64,000 nucleotides of DNA from Sipunculus nudus (GCA_026874595.1 CM049318.1:19208241-19272240); one strand, 5' to 3'. Counted from the stretch's first letter, positions 50,601 to 57,479 are shown. Numbers and translations are program-made. The notes: generated by a model from the sequence alone, not told the origin.

Positions 50601-52104
50601 GAGGACAGCATCCAGGTGAGAATATATTGGGTGGCATAATACTGTGGCAAGTGGACATGTGTCAGCAAAGTTTACAGCAGAATAACACTTTTATTGGACC
50701 ACACCCACATCCTTGAATTACAGTAGGATGATAAGTGTCATTCTTCAATAGGCCACACAAAATAATACACAAGTGTTTGTTTTCCAGTTGTTGCTTCACG
50801 GAAAAGAGTCGGAAAAGAGTCCATCATGGGTTCAACTGAATGGTGTTACTCAATGCTGGCACTACAAGCATAAGCTGAGAGTACATGAGCAGCTCTCTTT
50901 GTCAGCAAAAAGGGTGAAACAATCAGGGTTTCCTCCTACAAACATTGCTGTTTACAATTAACAGTCAAGGATACCTGTGTTTTTGCCTCTGGATAAACAG
51001 CTATGTTTATTGGCACCGGCTTGAAGGGTGGTTGTGTTGGTATAATATGTACAGCTGTGCACTCAGTGTCAATTAGTCTTAACCAGAACTAAGGATGGTA
51101 AACACAGAAGGGGCCCATTGTTGCACTTCTTGCTGCGGCTGCAAATGTGGTCTGTGATATAAATGTGTGTGTATATGTCAAATTTGCACTTATTGCCCTC
51201 TAATAGAACAGAGACACATATCTAAAAGCAATGATCTTTGGCCTCCTGAAAAAGTAAAATATCTGACAGGAAGTATAAGTTTATTATCATTATTAACATA
51301 TATTCAAAGCATATCTTAAAAACGCAAGTTATACACACACAAAGTAAATAACTTGAAAAGTAAAGAGGATAGCTGCAGCAAGAATACAAATATATGTATT
51401 TCTTACATTAAAATAAAGTAAAATTCTGGTCAAACAAAAGTGAATAACAGAAAACATGTTACACCCATGTTAAAAGCTGATTCAGAAGAGGAATCAATTC
51501 ATCAGTTTATTGTAGAATTCAAGATTAAACAATTTTATATTTCACACTAAATGGCACTGAATGGGATGTCATGCTTGCCGCTACTTGAATCACAGTATAA
51601 GACATTCAGACAAAGCAAACATTTTTTTTTTCTAAAAGCCCAAATTTTGGTTCTGACTACGATCAAGTAAAAAAATTCCAAAATATAACAGTGAAAGAGA
51701 CAGTGAATTATTTCTTTATAAATCATTAAATTTAATGAAAATTTTGTAAAACATGAAAACAGAAAAAATCCCTTGCAGAATAATAAACAGATAAAGAGCA
51801 TAACCACAGGCTAATAAGGAGCAGAAATCAATTACATATGCAAAATGGGAAGTTCATGGATAGACAGACAGACTCAAGGATGAACATACAGACAGGATGC
51901 CAGTCAACATATCCAGGATAACGCAATCACATACCTGCGTAGCTTTATCCGAGGTGAAGTTGTCAGGTTCTGGCGGGGGCGGTGGTGGTGATGGGAGGTA
52001 GGTAGCTAGGTCCTTCGGCCACTGACCCGTTAGATATGGTCCTGCAATTGTATCCAAGGACCGTGTGCGGTGGATTGGTGCAGCTGTGCTCCTCTTTGTT
52101 TTAT
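14407..52104 (-). CDS. FAM117B: FAM117/GLCCI1-family protein, seven 3' coding exons (5' end missing)
   Basis: Seven exons join without a frame break: 52104-51935, 19569-19477, 18354-18148, 17186-17130, 16538-16271, 15635-15524, 14614-14407 (stop TGA at 14409-14407). Intron phases are 0,0,0,0,1,2 and all introns are GT-AG. The joined product has 370 residues after a split first codon. Family blocks are in the same order as I recall for human FAM117B and GLCCI1: RSLDTIAGPYLTGQWP (res. 14-29), DKATQT (52-57), HKRSASMG (73-80), HSPVHGNH (109-116), RFRGSVEGFNP (146-156), PDGHRAP (181-187), TRSVDTQTP (197-205), FRREPPDGCEKIK (284-296) and SSAFCP (325-330). The protein looks mostly disordered, with Ser, Pro and Asn runs and no membrane segment. 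The biochemical role is poorly known; the vertebrate relative GLCCI1 is glucocorticoid-induced and reported to bind dynein light chain LC8. A single invertebrate gene may be ancestral to FAM117A, FAM117B and GLCCI1, so the symbol marks family only. Confidence 0.93.
15012..15228 (-). other. Candidate alternative terminal exon of FAM117 (speculative)
   Basis: Inside the last intron a minus-strand open segment starts right after an acceptor-like CTTACAG at 15229-15235 and runs 71 codons to a stop at 15012. Its frame fits the phase-2 donor at 15524, giving a product that would end with this segment instead of the conserved SSAFCP exon. I recognise no domain, and part of it contains a local duplication (TGTAAGGTAGCAA twice). 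Open frames of this length also occur by chance. Confidence 0.25.
15524..15635 (-). CDS. FAM117B: FAM117 exon with the REPPDGCE motif
   Basis: A 112-nt exon follows a CCTTCAG acceptor, enters in phase 1 and leaves in phase 2 at ATTAG|GTCAGT. A second GT lies 6 nt downstream (GTAAGG), but it would leave in phase 0 and miss the next exon's frame, so the nearer donor is chosen. Residues 265-302 contain FRREPPDGCEKIKLIEE. This is a close match to FKREPPEGCEKVKVFEE of GLCCI1, the strongest C-terminal signature of the family. The vertebrate SYMFKREPP reads NQAFRREPP here. Confidence 0.95.
16271..16538 (-). CDS. FAM117B: FAM117 exon with PDGHRAP, the VDTQT motif and a Ser-rich tract
   Basis: A 268-nt exon follows an ATGCACAG acceptor, enters in phase 0 and leaves in phase 1 at AAAG|GTACAG. 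It encodes residues 176-264. PDGHRAP (181-187) and TRSVDTQTP (197-205) match RSIDTQTP of FAM117B and GLCCI1. Six serines follow (224-229), then SRSQSESPS and an acidic tail with METDPMD. The VDTQT element fits the TQT-type LC8-binding consensus. The Ser run is written with mixed AGC/AGT codons and is probably a slippage-prone trinucleotide tract. Confidence 0.95.
16999..17066 (-). mobile_element. tRNA-like SINE head (SINE 1)
   Basis: Read on the minus strand, TGGCCTAGGGGTTAAGG (about 17059-17043) fits an RNA polymerase III A box and GGTTCAAACC (17015-17006) a B box, about 35 nt apart as in tRNA. The tRNA body is degenerate and no acceptor stem closes, so it is a SINE head rather than a tRNA gene. 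It lies in the intron between the 57-nt and PDGHRAP exons, in the same orientation as the gene. Confidence 0.7.
17130..17186 (-). CDS. FAM117B: FAM117 57-nt microexon-like exon
   Basis: A 19-codon exon (residues 157-175) has a TTGTAG acceptor, a GTT|GTAAGT donor and phase 0 at both ends. It encodes EVERLFPKAFSGTEEEPDV. It is identified by position: the block before it ends in FNP and the block after it begins VQTQAPDGHRAP, as in FAM117B, where an acidic linker joins VEGLN to PDGHRAP. From memory, the FAM117B linker contains an ETGE sequence of the KEAP1-binding type. Here the equivalent reads SGTEEE, so that motif is not seen. Because the length is a multiple of three, it could be skipped without a frame change. 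Confidence 0.87.
17331..17720. mobile_element. GTGAGGGTTTY-family MITE fragments (family C)
   Basis: ACTGTGGTTGACTTCATATT at 17331, followed by GGGAGGGTTTCATTTTCGC (about 17394), matches one end of the element seen complete at 29497-29894. A second end in the same orientation (TGTGTCGTCTTATTCACGAA) starts near 17686. The two are probably separate truncated or nested copies. Both lie in an intron of the FAM117 gene. Confidence 0.6.
17760..18098. mobile_element. PIF/Harbinger-like MITE with TTA target duplication
   Basis: The 339-bp element starts GGCCAAAA and ends TTTTGGCC. The terminal repeats continue inward to GGTATGGTTCTCAGGCACC on the left and its exact reverse complement on the right. 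TTA lies directly outside both ends (17757-17759 and 18099-18101), a 3-bp duplication typical of PIF/Harbinger elements. The inside is AT-rich without coding capacity. It sits in the intron 50 bp from the donor of the exon ending at 18148. The exactness of the inner repeats suggests a fairly recent insertion. Confidence 0.85.
18148..18354 (-). CDS. FAM117B: FAM117 exon with the HSPVHGNH and RFRGSVEGFNP motifs
   Basis: A 207-nt exon (69 codons, phase 0 at both ends) lies between a GGTTTAG acceptor and a CCG|GTAAAT donor. Residues 88-156 begin IKQRLQRTKE, matching the short Leu/Gln/Arg helix (QQLQRSK) of the family. They continue through HSPVHGNH (109-116) to PKTVVPRFRGSVEGFNP. In vertebrates these blocks read SPFHGNH or SPLHGNH and SRFRNSVEGLN. 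This is one of the least ambiguous exons in the window. A MITE ends 50 bp past its donor. Confidence 0.94.
19477..19569 (-). CDS. FAM117B: FAM117 exon with the HKRSAS motif
   Basis: A 93-nt exon (31 codons, phase 0 at both ends) follows a TTATTACAG acceptor and ends at GAG|GTAATG. It encodes residues 57-87. Its first Thr completes the KATQT motif begun 32.4 kb upstream. A basic stretch (RKRKNHKRSAS) then matches the HKRSASWGS block of FAM117 and GLCCI1, although the Trp of that block is Met79 here. The basic run could be a nuclear localisation or kinase-target segment; that is inference. The whole exon is a multiple of three, so skipping it would keep frame. Confidence 0.93.
20105..20480. mobile_element. 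Interspersed repeat, GATCAATNNGTTG family (family D, copy 1)
   Basis: It shares an ordered set of words with 55184-55601: GATCAAT..GTTG, ATCAATCTTGCA, then ACATGTAGGCTATAG, then AATTTTATACTTC and TACAACTGATCCC near the end. It is about 375 bp and has no coding capacity. Fragments of the same family occur near 14670, 15335 and 39035. Confidence 0.6.
20602..20637 (+). repeat. TG microsatellite running into an 18-G tract
   Basis: A short (TG)n tract is followed by G18 at 20620-20637. On the gene's sense strand this is C18. Long G runs can form quadruplexes and are often misread in assemblies. Confidence 0.9.
21449..21485. repeat. AT-dinucleotide microsatellite
   Basis: Mostly pure (AT)n with a few substitutions. 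A similar tract lies at 24110-24147. Confidence 0.9.
21743..22005. mobile_element. 263-bp inverted-repeat element, ends AGGGCTTGACAT
   Basis: AGGGCTTGACATTAAC at the left end and GTTTATGTCAAGCCCT at the right end are inverted repeats. Inside, ACTTGCC/GGCAAGT words occur many times in both orientations, so the piece can fold on itself. There is no convincing protein, although one frame stays open through it. Confidence 0.7.
22963..23463. mobile_element. Fold-back MITE (family A, copy 2)
   Basis: ATTTGGAGCTGGATGCACA occurs in forward orientation near 23311 and in reverse complement near 23152-23172, the arms of a large hairpin. The outer part (CAAAAGGAGGTCTGGGATGG near 23417) matches, inverted, the start of copy 1 at 7284-7696. 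Left end CTCACCCTGCGGCTATACAC and right end GCGTGATGAGG are degenerate inverted ends. Confidence 0.7.
25128..25535 (+). mobile_element. TTTGCCTCTGCCAG repeat (family E, copy 1)
   Basis: It begins TTTTTGCCTCTGCCAGGAGG and continues with TTTGTTCACAACTTAG, CATGAAATTTTCAGG, GAATGGGCCAATGAA and a GATCCGGTTTCA segment. It then shares AATAAGTGAATGCAAACAC and GAGGCCTGCAATCC with the copy at 50122. Copies are in the same orientation at 50122-50445 and 63785-64000. There is no coding capacity; the boundaries at the 3' side are approximate. Confidence 0.75.
26760..28585. mobile_element. 1.8 kb fold-back element with ~330-bp terminal inverted repeats
   Basis: The left arm (26760 to about 27090) reappears in reverse complement at about 28250-28585; both outer ends read GTCAAGGCCCAG. 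The arms are made of smaller palindromic modules (GATCTTAGATCTGTC, GGGCTGGACAGATC, ATTGCGATCGCAAT). They carry shared landmarks such as CTTTCTTGCTTCAGGATCGC and CTATCACAGGAGTGAAACAT. On the right the innermost part of the arm is doubled (about 28165-28230 and 28250-28315). The roughly 1.1 kb centre is AT-rich without coding capacity. It resembles foldback-type transposons in architecture; the superfamily is not determinable. No exact target duplication is visible. Confidence 0.8.
28999..29285 (+). mobile_element. tRNA-derived SINE (SINE 2)
   Basis: A tRNA-like head carries an A box in TAGGCTAGTGGTTAAGGCG (about 29012-29030) and a perfect B box GGTTCGAACCC (29060-29070). The body includes AGAACCTCAGAGATTCGCTC and a GGTTATGACA..GATTATTCCTAACCC segment. 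A 3' part follows with ATCCAGAAGGCTTAATAATA and GACAGTGCCACCACCAGG. A reverse-oriented body copy at 41089-41268 confirms that this is an interspersed family. It is not a functional tRNA gene: the acceptor stem does not pair. Confidence 0.8.
29497..29894. mobile_element. MITE with GCGAGGGTTTCATTTTCGC-like ends (family C, complete copy)
   Basis: The left end begins TGTGGTCGCCTTTTTATTCG and continues GTGAGGGTTTTAATTTCGCG. The right end, read in reverse complement, begins CTGTGGTTTGCTTTATATTC and continues GCGAGG. Inner pieces CGCGAAAATGAAACCCTCG (29814-29832) and CGATATTCGCGATTATGAAA give a nested palindrome. The element is 398 bp without coding capacity. Relatives lie near 17331, 34690, 36989 and 43109. 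Confidence 0.75.
32471..32487 (+). repeat. C17 homopolymer
   Basis: Seventeen uninterrupted C. It lies 132 bp from a second tract of 18 C at 32620-32637, both in the FAM117 intron (G tracts on the gene's sense strand). Confidence 0.95.
32620..32637 (+). repeat. C18 homopolymer
   Basis: Eighteen uninterrupted C followed by GGG. Together with the neighbouring C17 it gives two long G runs in the pre-mRNA. Confidence 0.95.
33130..33470 (-). other. GC-richer, repeat-free patch with a strong minus-strand donor
   Basis: This patch in the giant intron has many CG dinucleotides and is open on the minus strand for 111 codons. It runs into a donor-like TTTG|GTAAGC near 33133. The open frame arrives in phase 2, but the next FAM117 exon needs phase 0, and the phase-0 frame has a stop 6 nt before the donor. 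If it is an exon of this gene it could therefore only be an untranslated leader, with translation from a later Met. No protein family is recognised. It could also be a regulatory element. Confidence 0.3.
33690..34310. repeat. Degenerate minisatellite of TTGGATC / CACATCACTT units
   Basis: Words TTTGGATC(C/T), AGATCCACATCACTT and TTTAATACTTTAAATTTAGA recur in varying order for about 600 bp. A longer unit of roughly 68 bp is visible between 33830 and 34040. There is no coding potential. Confidence 0.75.
34690..34770 (+). mobile_element. Family C MITE end fragment
   Basis: GTTGTTGACTTCGTATTCAC followed by TATGCGAGGGTTTGATTTTT matches the end of the family C elements. Downstream TTGGTTCATTATAGGCAG (about 34890) matches in reverse complement an inner part of the 36989-37450 copy (CTGCCTATAATGAACAAG), so more of an old copy may be present. 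Confidence 0.55.
35050..35350 (-). mobile_element. tRNA-derived SINE (SINE 3)
   Basis: Read on the minus strand, the head has TGGCTCAGGGGTAGAGCAC (A box, 35341 downward) and GAGTTCGAATC (B box, 35297-35287), 34 nt apart. A GC-rich body follows (GTGGTCGAGCGCTCTGCGGG, AACGGCCGTGTTTCTCTCAC) that contrasts sharply with the AT-rich intron, and the copy ends in GTGTCACCGGGCCTGG. The GC-rich body and intact boxes suggest a younger SINE than SINE 1. Confidence 0.8.
36989..37450. mobile_element. Family C MITE copy
   Basis: The left end is ACTGTGGCCGGTGTTTAGTC followed by TGTGAGGGTTTC. The right end, in reverse complement, is GCTGTGTTTGGCTTCATTTT. Inner pieces GCGAAAATGAAACATCCC and ATGAACAAG are shared with other copies. 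Confidence 0.65.
39035..39250. mobile_element. Family D repeat fragment
   Basis: TCTTGCAATGTCATAATCAATTA, AAATTTCACACTCCTA and GTAGAGGTCAACCAATTTTT are shared in order with the copy at 55184-55601. Both ends are incomplete. Confidence 0.55.
39715..39985. repeat. Tandem TTTTGGTATATT..GGTAAATCATC repeat
   Basis: About seven degenerate copies of a 33-38 bp unit, with GGTAAATCATC and TTTTGGTATATT as conserved parts. The copies decay toward the right. Confidence 0.8.
41089..41268 (-). mobile_element. SINE 2 body, reverse copy without head
   Basis: In reverse complement this segment shows the body and tail of the 28999-29285 SINE: GTTATGACT, CTATTCCTAACC, AAATCCAGAAGGCTTAATAA, TGGATACCTTCTTC and GTGCCACCAGCAGG. 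The tRNA-like head is missing. It directly precedes the large minisatellite. Confidence 0.75.
41311..42741 (+). repeat. 48/49-bp minisatellite, about 29 copies
   Basis: A unit containing CATGCTATGTCCTACCCTCA, GCTCCAAAGTCCAACTCC and AAATGCTTAAC repeats for 1.4 kb. Two main forms alternate in runs: a 49-bp form with AAAGTCCAACTCC and a 48-bp form with AAATCCACCTCC..ATGATTAAT. The 48-bp form keeps a reading frame open in both directions, producing repetitive 16-residue open frames that are not genes. Runs of identical 48-mers (about 41855-42020 and 42340-42505) point to recent block duplication. Confidence 0.95.
43109..43225. mobile_element. Short family C MITE copy
   Basis: The left end is CTGTCACCTGTGTTGAAAGG followed by AAGTTTTATTTCCGTGATAA. 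The right end has TTTGAAACCCTCTTGAACAT and CCAGCCATAGTAC. At about 117 bp it is internally deleted relative to the 398-bp copy. Confidence 0.55.
45340..45560. other. Repeat-free, GC-richer intronic patch open on both strands
   Basis: The plus strand is open for 100 codons (45260-45562) and the minus strand for 76. On the minus strand a segment from ATG at 45453 gives 30 codons ending at 45364, before a GTTAGG donor-like site in phase 0. That would fit the next FAM117 exon at 19569. The donor is weak, and no family match is recognised for any frame. Confidence 0.25.
48800..49475 (+). repeat. ~25-bp minisatellite, GAGGTTGACNAGAGATG
   Basis: GGAATGAGGTTGGCTAGAGA-type units repeat for about 650 bp with much variation (GGTTGACAAGAGATG, GGTCAACCAGAGATG). 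The number of units is roughly 25. Edges are gradual. Confidence 0.9.
50122..50445 (+). mobile_element. TTTGCCTCTGCCAG repeat (family E, copy 2)
   Basis: It shares TTGCCTCTGCCAGGA, TTTGTTCAAAACGTAACTCA, TCATGAAATTTTCAGGGCAT and GAATGGGCCAATGAA with the other copies, and AATAAGTGAATGCAAACAC with copy 1 (near 50353). Same orientation. Confidence 0.75.
51935..52104 (-). CDS. FAM117B: FAM117 exon (first readable coding exon)
   Basis: Read on the minus strand, this exon follows a TTTGCAG acceptor and ends at a CAG|GTATGT donor. It starts with two bases of a split codon, so the previous exon must end in phase 1; it leaves in phase 0. It encodes residues 1-56, with the family signature RSLDTIAGPYLTGQWPKD at 14-31. 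A linker follows that carries six consecutive prolines (39-44), and the exon ends in DKATQ. In vertebrate FAM117 proteins the signature lies after a variable N-terminal exon, so a start codon is expected upstream. The Pro-rich linker between signature and DKATQT is unlike the vertebrate paralogues as I remember them. The methionines just upstream in the same frame lie in intron sequence and are not credible starts. Confidence 0.92.
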
Positions 52105-52849
52105 CTGCAAAGAAATATTTACTTATAATACTCATCATAATATTCATAATTTTCAACAAAATAATCAGCAACTACAGACCCTCATCTTGTTGCCACCTGG
52201 AGAAAGCAAAGTCAACTACAATTTAACATACTTTTCTTTCTTAGTTTCTACCCTGCCAATGTAAATTTCAGAATCTGGATTTCAGAGCCAGGTCACCTAT
52301 GAAGATACCCATGATATCAAAGAGATCTACCCTGTGTAGATATGAGGTTGAAGTGAGTAGTAGTTTTAGAGTTACATATACTAACACACATACAGGTATA
52401 CATGAAGACATGACTGAAATACCATCATCCTCCCATCCAGCGGAGGTCACCAGGACCTGACCATTGAATGTTCTTAGTAGAAGTATAATAAAGTAGGGCC
52501 GGTCTTTTATACAGTATAAATGTATCTAACCAGGTTGCAGTGTTCTATTACTGAAGGAGTATCAGTTTTTTTTTTAAACAAAATAAACTGTAAAATTTAT
52601 GAGATCAGTGCTTTTGGTTTTATGACAATTTATGTCATGAATGGTGTGTTGTTGGTTGTGGCAAAAAGGTTATCTTAAAATATAGCCCAGACATTTTATT
52701 CCAAGATATCTTCAAAGTTTGGAACTTGTGAAAGAATAAAGCAGCGTGAAATGGAACCAATTTTATCACCTGGCTTGAGGCTTATTTGATGTAGGGACCT
52801 TATGAACACGATACCTGTCTCCTATCATGGTAAGAACCATTCCATCAAT

Positions 52850-53265
52850 GCCTGAGGGGGGGCCAACCAAAATGGAGACAAAGGAAACGCCAGTCCTAAA
52901 ACACTGCGACCTTTAATGGTCTGTGCGCCGGGGAGAACTCACCCACCTAATGTGAGCAAATATCTATTTCAGGGCCGCGGAAACTGGACAAAAATAACAC
53001 TAGCCACGGGCATTTATTGGATGTTGGCATTTACGGCCCGACAGATCAGAGGGTGATCTGATGTTAAACACCTAAATAATCCACCTAGACCATGCTGTAG
53101 ATTCTGTAAGCCGCTTCTCAAGACCTGTAAGGGCTGTTCTGTACAGCAAGAGATAAGCTTGTTTTCTTCTCTCCTCCATGGCTTTATGTCCAATCCCCAC
53201 CCCCACAAGTATAGCTTGCATCAATTGTCTGTTCACAATCAAAAGTTGAAACTGTATCTTCATAC
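52850..53265. other. Repeat-free, GC-richer patch upstream of the first readable exon
   Basis: The patch contains CG-rich islands (TGTGCGCCGGGGAGAACTCA, GGGCCGCGGAAACTGG) unlike the surrounding AT-rich DNA. On the minus strand there is a donor-like AGGTGG|GTGAGT near 52938, but the frame needed for the next FAM117 exon (phase 1) has a stop just before it. It could be a promoter, a leader exon or a conserved non-coding element. No function is assigned. Confidence 0.3.
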
Positions 53266-55183
53266 AAGTTCAAACCTCACCCCCTCAAAAGCCAACAGGG
53301 CCCAGGTGTCAGTCAACAATAAATTCTGAAATGATTTACCTTCAAGCTGAACTTGACATAGACCTATTATGACTTCATGTCCATAACCCTCCCACACCCA
53401 AAGTTTATTCCATAAATAATGGACTGCCAACTGTAGAAATAATATCTTCTAACTTATCTTGTGTAACACTGAAACATTTATTATGGCCAGTGTGTTCATC
53501 ACAAGCTTGTTTGTTCAACGACTCAAATGTCATGTCTCCCCAACCCCTCAACAAAAGATTAACTTAAAATGGAAAAGATCATTCCAAGTTATTTTTTACA
53601 TTAGAGAGGTATTCAAAGAGCACATACCTCCACTGAGGTAAATTAATCCTATTGGATCCACTGAGCAGAATGGTGCCAGTATGATTTCACCTGCATGAAT
53701 TTATCCTGCATAAGTTACAAATTGCTAGTGATTATTGTTAAATGCCACCTGGAGAACACAACACTCAGTCACAGGCTGATAGAGTTTGAACAAAGTGAAT
53801 ATAGTGCATAGAAAATTGGGATTTTAACATTAATTGGCAAAATGTAAATTTGGCAAATGAAAGAATGGCATATGAATAAGGCGTATGTATACCTGACGGT
53901 GCAAGTTGGGTGACACCAGGAACACAAGTACTGAGGTCTGTGTTCCCATACAGAGGACATAATAAACTCATGTTCCTGAATATGAATAATACATATATAC
54001 TAATCAGCATGCCATATATAGCAAAACTAGCTCCAACAAGCTGACATACTTTGGAATATAAATAAGCTATTTCCTGTACATAAAAACATACTGAAAACAA
54101 TAGAGCACTGTTTTATCTGATAAACTGGTGATCTATTCATGATACATGATCTGTGGCATCTATTTTGCCACTGGAGCTCTCAATCTGTCATAACACTTTT
54201 TTTAAGTCCAATCTTCCTAGAATTCCTTTTTTGATTCAACTTCAATTTGATTCAACTTCTCATACATTCAACAACCAATGAATTTTTATGAACTTCAAAA
54301 TACATTAAAAGCTAAAACTCACGTGGCATACATGCATATATGAGAGTTTGCATGAAAAATATGATTTGGTAACTGTAAAACTCATGTGTCTGTTAGCACA
54401 TTTATGAGTGTGTTATTCAATTGAGTAGGATTCTGATAATTGGGGGGGGGGGAACCTGGTCTTTGTCTTCTGTGGACTACTAAACCTCTACCACTTTATT
54501 CTTGGAGTCAGTGCAGGCCCCATTCAACTATTTTTTTTATATTATTGCACAACAATTCATATATCATGCTATTTCCAATACTTGCAAAGTATTCTGAGAT
54601 TAAAATCAGTTAGCAACAAATTTCAGGTAACTGGTTATCAGAGAAGCAAACCTTTAAAAGTCACTGGCTAGATGTAAGTTTGCCATCAGGAAATTCTAGC
54701 ACAGGATATATATGACAATAAGATCTATATATATAACATCTTCGTCTGTTAATGATCCTGATCAAGGAAAAATAATTAATAAGTGGAGATCATGTAGTAT
54801 GACAGAGTTGTATTAAATTGAGCTGGATTCTGGTGAAAAATGGCCGAGGTTTCATTTAGAGTTTAATCATTTGTTTTGCTTGTGGGCCTAATGATGATGA
54901 TAATAGGTATAGCTTTATTTTCTCTTTGTTTCCGGTTCCTTCAGAACATGAGCTCAAGCAGATAGGTTTTGCTCATTACTGGATTGTAACAAGGTTAGTC
55001 ATATGACTGTCACCTGATTTGACAGCCTGTTATTGTAGGCAGTTACAGCACTGGCCAGTAACAGTGTATGATACAGGCTGCTACATGATCAGTTCCGTTT
55101 GTTTTCTAGTCTTTTCTGATCATTTTACTAATTAACCATGGTAGCATACTGTCTGCTGGCTGCTAATGCTAAACCAATAATTA

Positions 55184-55601
55184 GGGCTTTAACGAAACAT
55201 CAGTCCACCGAAACTTACCATACAGAGTCAGATTTGGTATAGGTAATGATTAGCTTATGATCAATTATTATTGATGATCAGTCGGTTGGTACACAACAAT
55301 ATGATCATCAATCTTGCACTACCAAAATCAAAAACAAAGTTTTGCAAATAACAGTCTTTTTGATGTTGAAATTCTTTCCTTTAATTCATGTTAGCAAACT
55401 CTAGAATTGTGTTCATTAATATTATTTAAACTTCATTCTAAAGGTTACTACACTGCACATAGGTTATAGAATAATTACAAACCTGTAAATTGAGGGTCAG
55501 AAATTTCACACTCCTATACAACCGATTATTTCCAATTATCAGCCAGTAGAGTACAACCTATGATTGATCAAGAAAATACAACTGATTCCCAACACTAGGT
55601 A
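55184..55601. mobile_element. Family D repeat (most complete copy)
   Basis: It starts near TAGGGCTTTAACGAAACATC and ends CAACTGATTCCCAACACTAG, about 418 bp. The same ordered words occur at 20105-20480 and 39035-39250. No protein is coded. The end GATTCCCAACACTAG also occurs alone near 15350, another fragment. Confidence 0.65.
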
Positions 55602-55907
55602 TTGTTGTCCTCAAATGTCCCTGAATCAATACATTCATGTTATTTGGTTATAATATAAGAAAAACTAGGTCCCACATTACTACACCATTACAATGTGCTA
55701 CAAAAGTCATGTACACCCAAACATCCACTGGTAACATGTTTTTATAACTGCATATGAGTGGCTGATAGTTTGTAACAAATTATAGTGATAATTTTTAGAA
55801 AAGTATTATCTGAGGGATTTTGGTAACCTGGCAAAAACCAAGGCTAAACCATCAACCTTGAACCCATAATGTAAAGTATTATGTCATGTGTTGTATTTTT
55901 AAGTATT

Positions 55908-55932
55908 GTGATATATATATATATATATATAA
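55908..55932. repeat. AT-dinucleotide microsatellite
   Basis: A nearly pure (AT)n run of about 25 bp. Confidence 0.9.
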
Positions 55933-57479
55933 TATTATAATAACAATGATATAAATATGTATTATATGGTGAAATAATGGATCACTGCAGCCGTACCCAT
56001 GACCATTACATAATGATCACAGGTCAACCCAAATATGGTGTGTGGACCTAACTGTTAAATAATAATAGTATAATTAAATTTATATAAATATACAATAAGT
56101 AAGGTAGCAAAAAGTAAGGCAGGAAATTTCAGAATCTTCTGGCACAGAAATGAGTGCATTCATGAAACTGATTCCTAGTAAAGTTAGTTTAACAAAACTT
56201 GCAAAACGCTCTTGGCATTTTCATTAACATGACAGGAAAATATGCATGCCCTTTTCAAAAGCCGTAAGTCATCACTATTACTGCCTTTTGCAACTGACTA
56301 TGTGGTATTATATCCTACCTGTAGATATAACTAAGCACTTACCAAGACTGTAAACATCAGTTACAGGAATTACTAAACTGGTAGTACAAGGGATCAAACC
56401 AGGATGCCTGCAATTTCTTACAGCAGTATAAAATGCCCAGTGTTTTTATGTACAATACTTTGGAAGTAATAGCTGCAGTTTTTTATTCACAACCATTTTC
56501 ATGTAGTTAGGCAGTCAGGGGGAATGTCTTATCTACTCATGAGGAATAATGAAGCCTGTAGCCAATATGAGACCCAGCAAAGGCTGACAGGCTGATACAC
56601 ATGTAATGTACACTTAGCAGATGCTGCTCCAGCAGAACCCTGGCTGCCAGCCAGCAGTAGAAGAAGACCAATCCAGGGCTGGCTTCCCAGCACTCAGGAT
56701 CTGTACTTGTATATATGGTAATATCTGCAGGGCATTTCTTAACTGTCTAACCTTCCCTTGGATGGAGAATTTTTTTCTTTTGGTGGTTATCAGCTGATGA
56801 CAAGATTGTTATTAATGACTGGTTGGGTTGATAAAAAGGATATGCAGTAATCTATGTATTTTTTGTGAATGTGATAACTTAAGAACTAATTTACTACTTA
56901 TTATTTATCTGAAATTTGATCCACATTTGGCATCATCCAAGGTCTGGAAGGCATGTTACATTGACCATCAGGTTAAAACTCATTTAATAATATTCAGATA
57001 ATTGAAAAGTTTAGCTTGAAAACCAATGACCTTGACTTTCATCTTCAAGTTCATATTTATGAAGATACTTGAAAATGTTGTAACCCATAATATTCTAAAT
57101 AGCAATTGACATGCAGGGGGTAGATCTATTTTGGTGTTTGTGTAAACACATCTAGTTTTATTTGCAACTTAAAATAAGAAAAAATACAGGAAATAAAGAT
57201 TATGGATTTATACACAAGCACTGCCATGAATCTAATTTTGTAAATGTTAATCAATTTGAGTATATTCAGTCCTATAATTTTTTTTGCCTTGAAGAAAGAA
57301 TATAATGGGGAGCATTTTGTTTATTATTAATACTTACTGAACAACATTCAGACTATGGCCTTGGCAAGTTATAAATTCAATTTAAGCATGCCTCCAGCCA
57401 AAATAGGAATCTCGTTATATATTCAGATGGTCATGTAAAATGAATAATTCCATTGTGCCTAAACCTGCCAGTAATGGCT

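Larger units (their letters stand above)
19570..51934 (-). other. 32.4 kb intron of the FAM117 gene
   Basis: This interval lies between the donor after DKATQ and the acceptor before TPEDW, both phase 0. I see no recognisable protein domain on either strand. The open frames are short and mostly lie in repeats. It holds several interspersed elements, listed separately, and long AT-rich unique stretches: about 23.5-25.1, 30.1-32.3, 35.4-36.9, 37.5-39.0, 43.3-45.2, 45.6-48.6 and 50.5-51.9 kb. In those stretches I see nothing beyond simple AT-rich sequence. First or second introns of this size commonly carry enhancers and alternative promoters; that is general knowledge, not shown here. Confidence 0.85.

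Noticed and set aside
53014-53263. Upstream FAM117 exon in the 53 kb patch (MEERRKQAYLL-type frame)
   Set aside because: The frame ends at a stop before any donor, and the donor near 52938 arrives with a stop in the needed phase.
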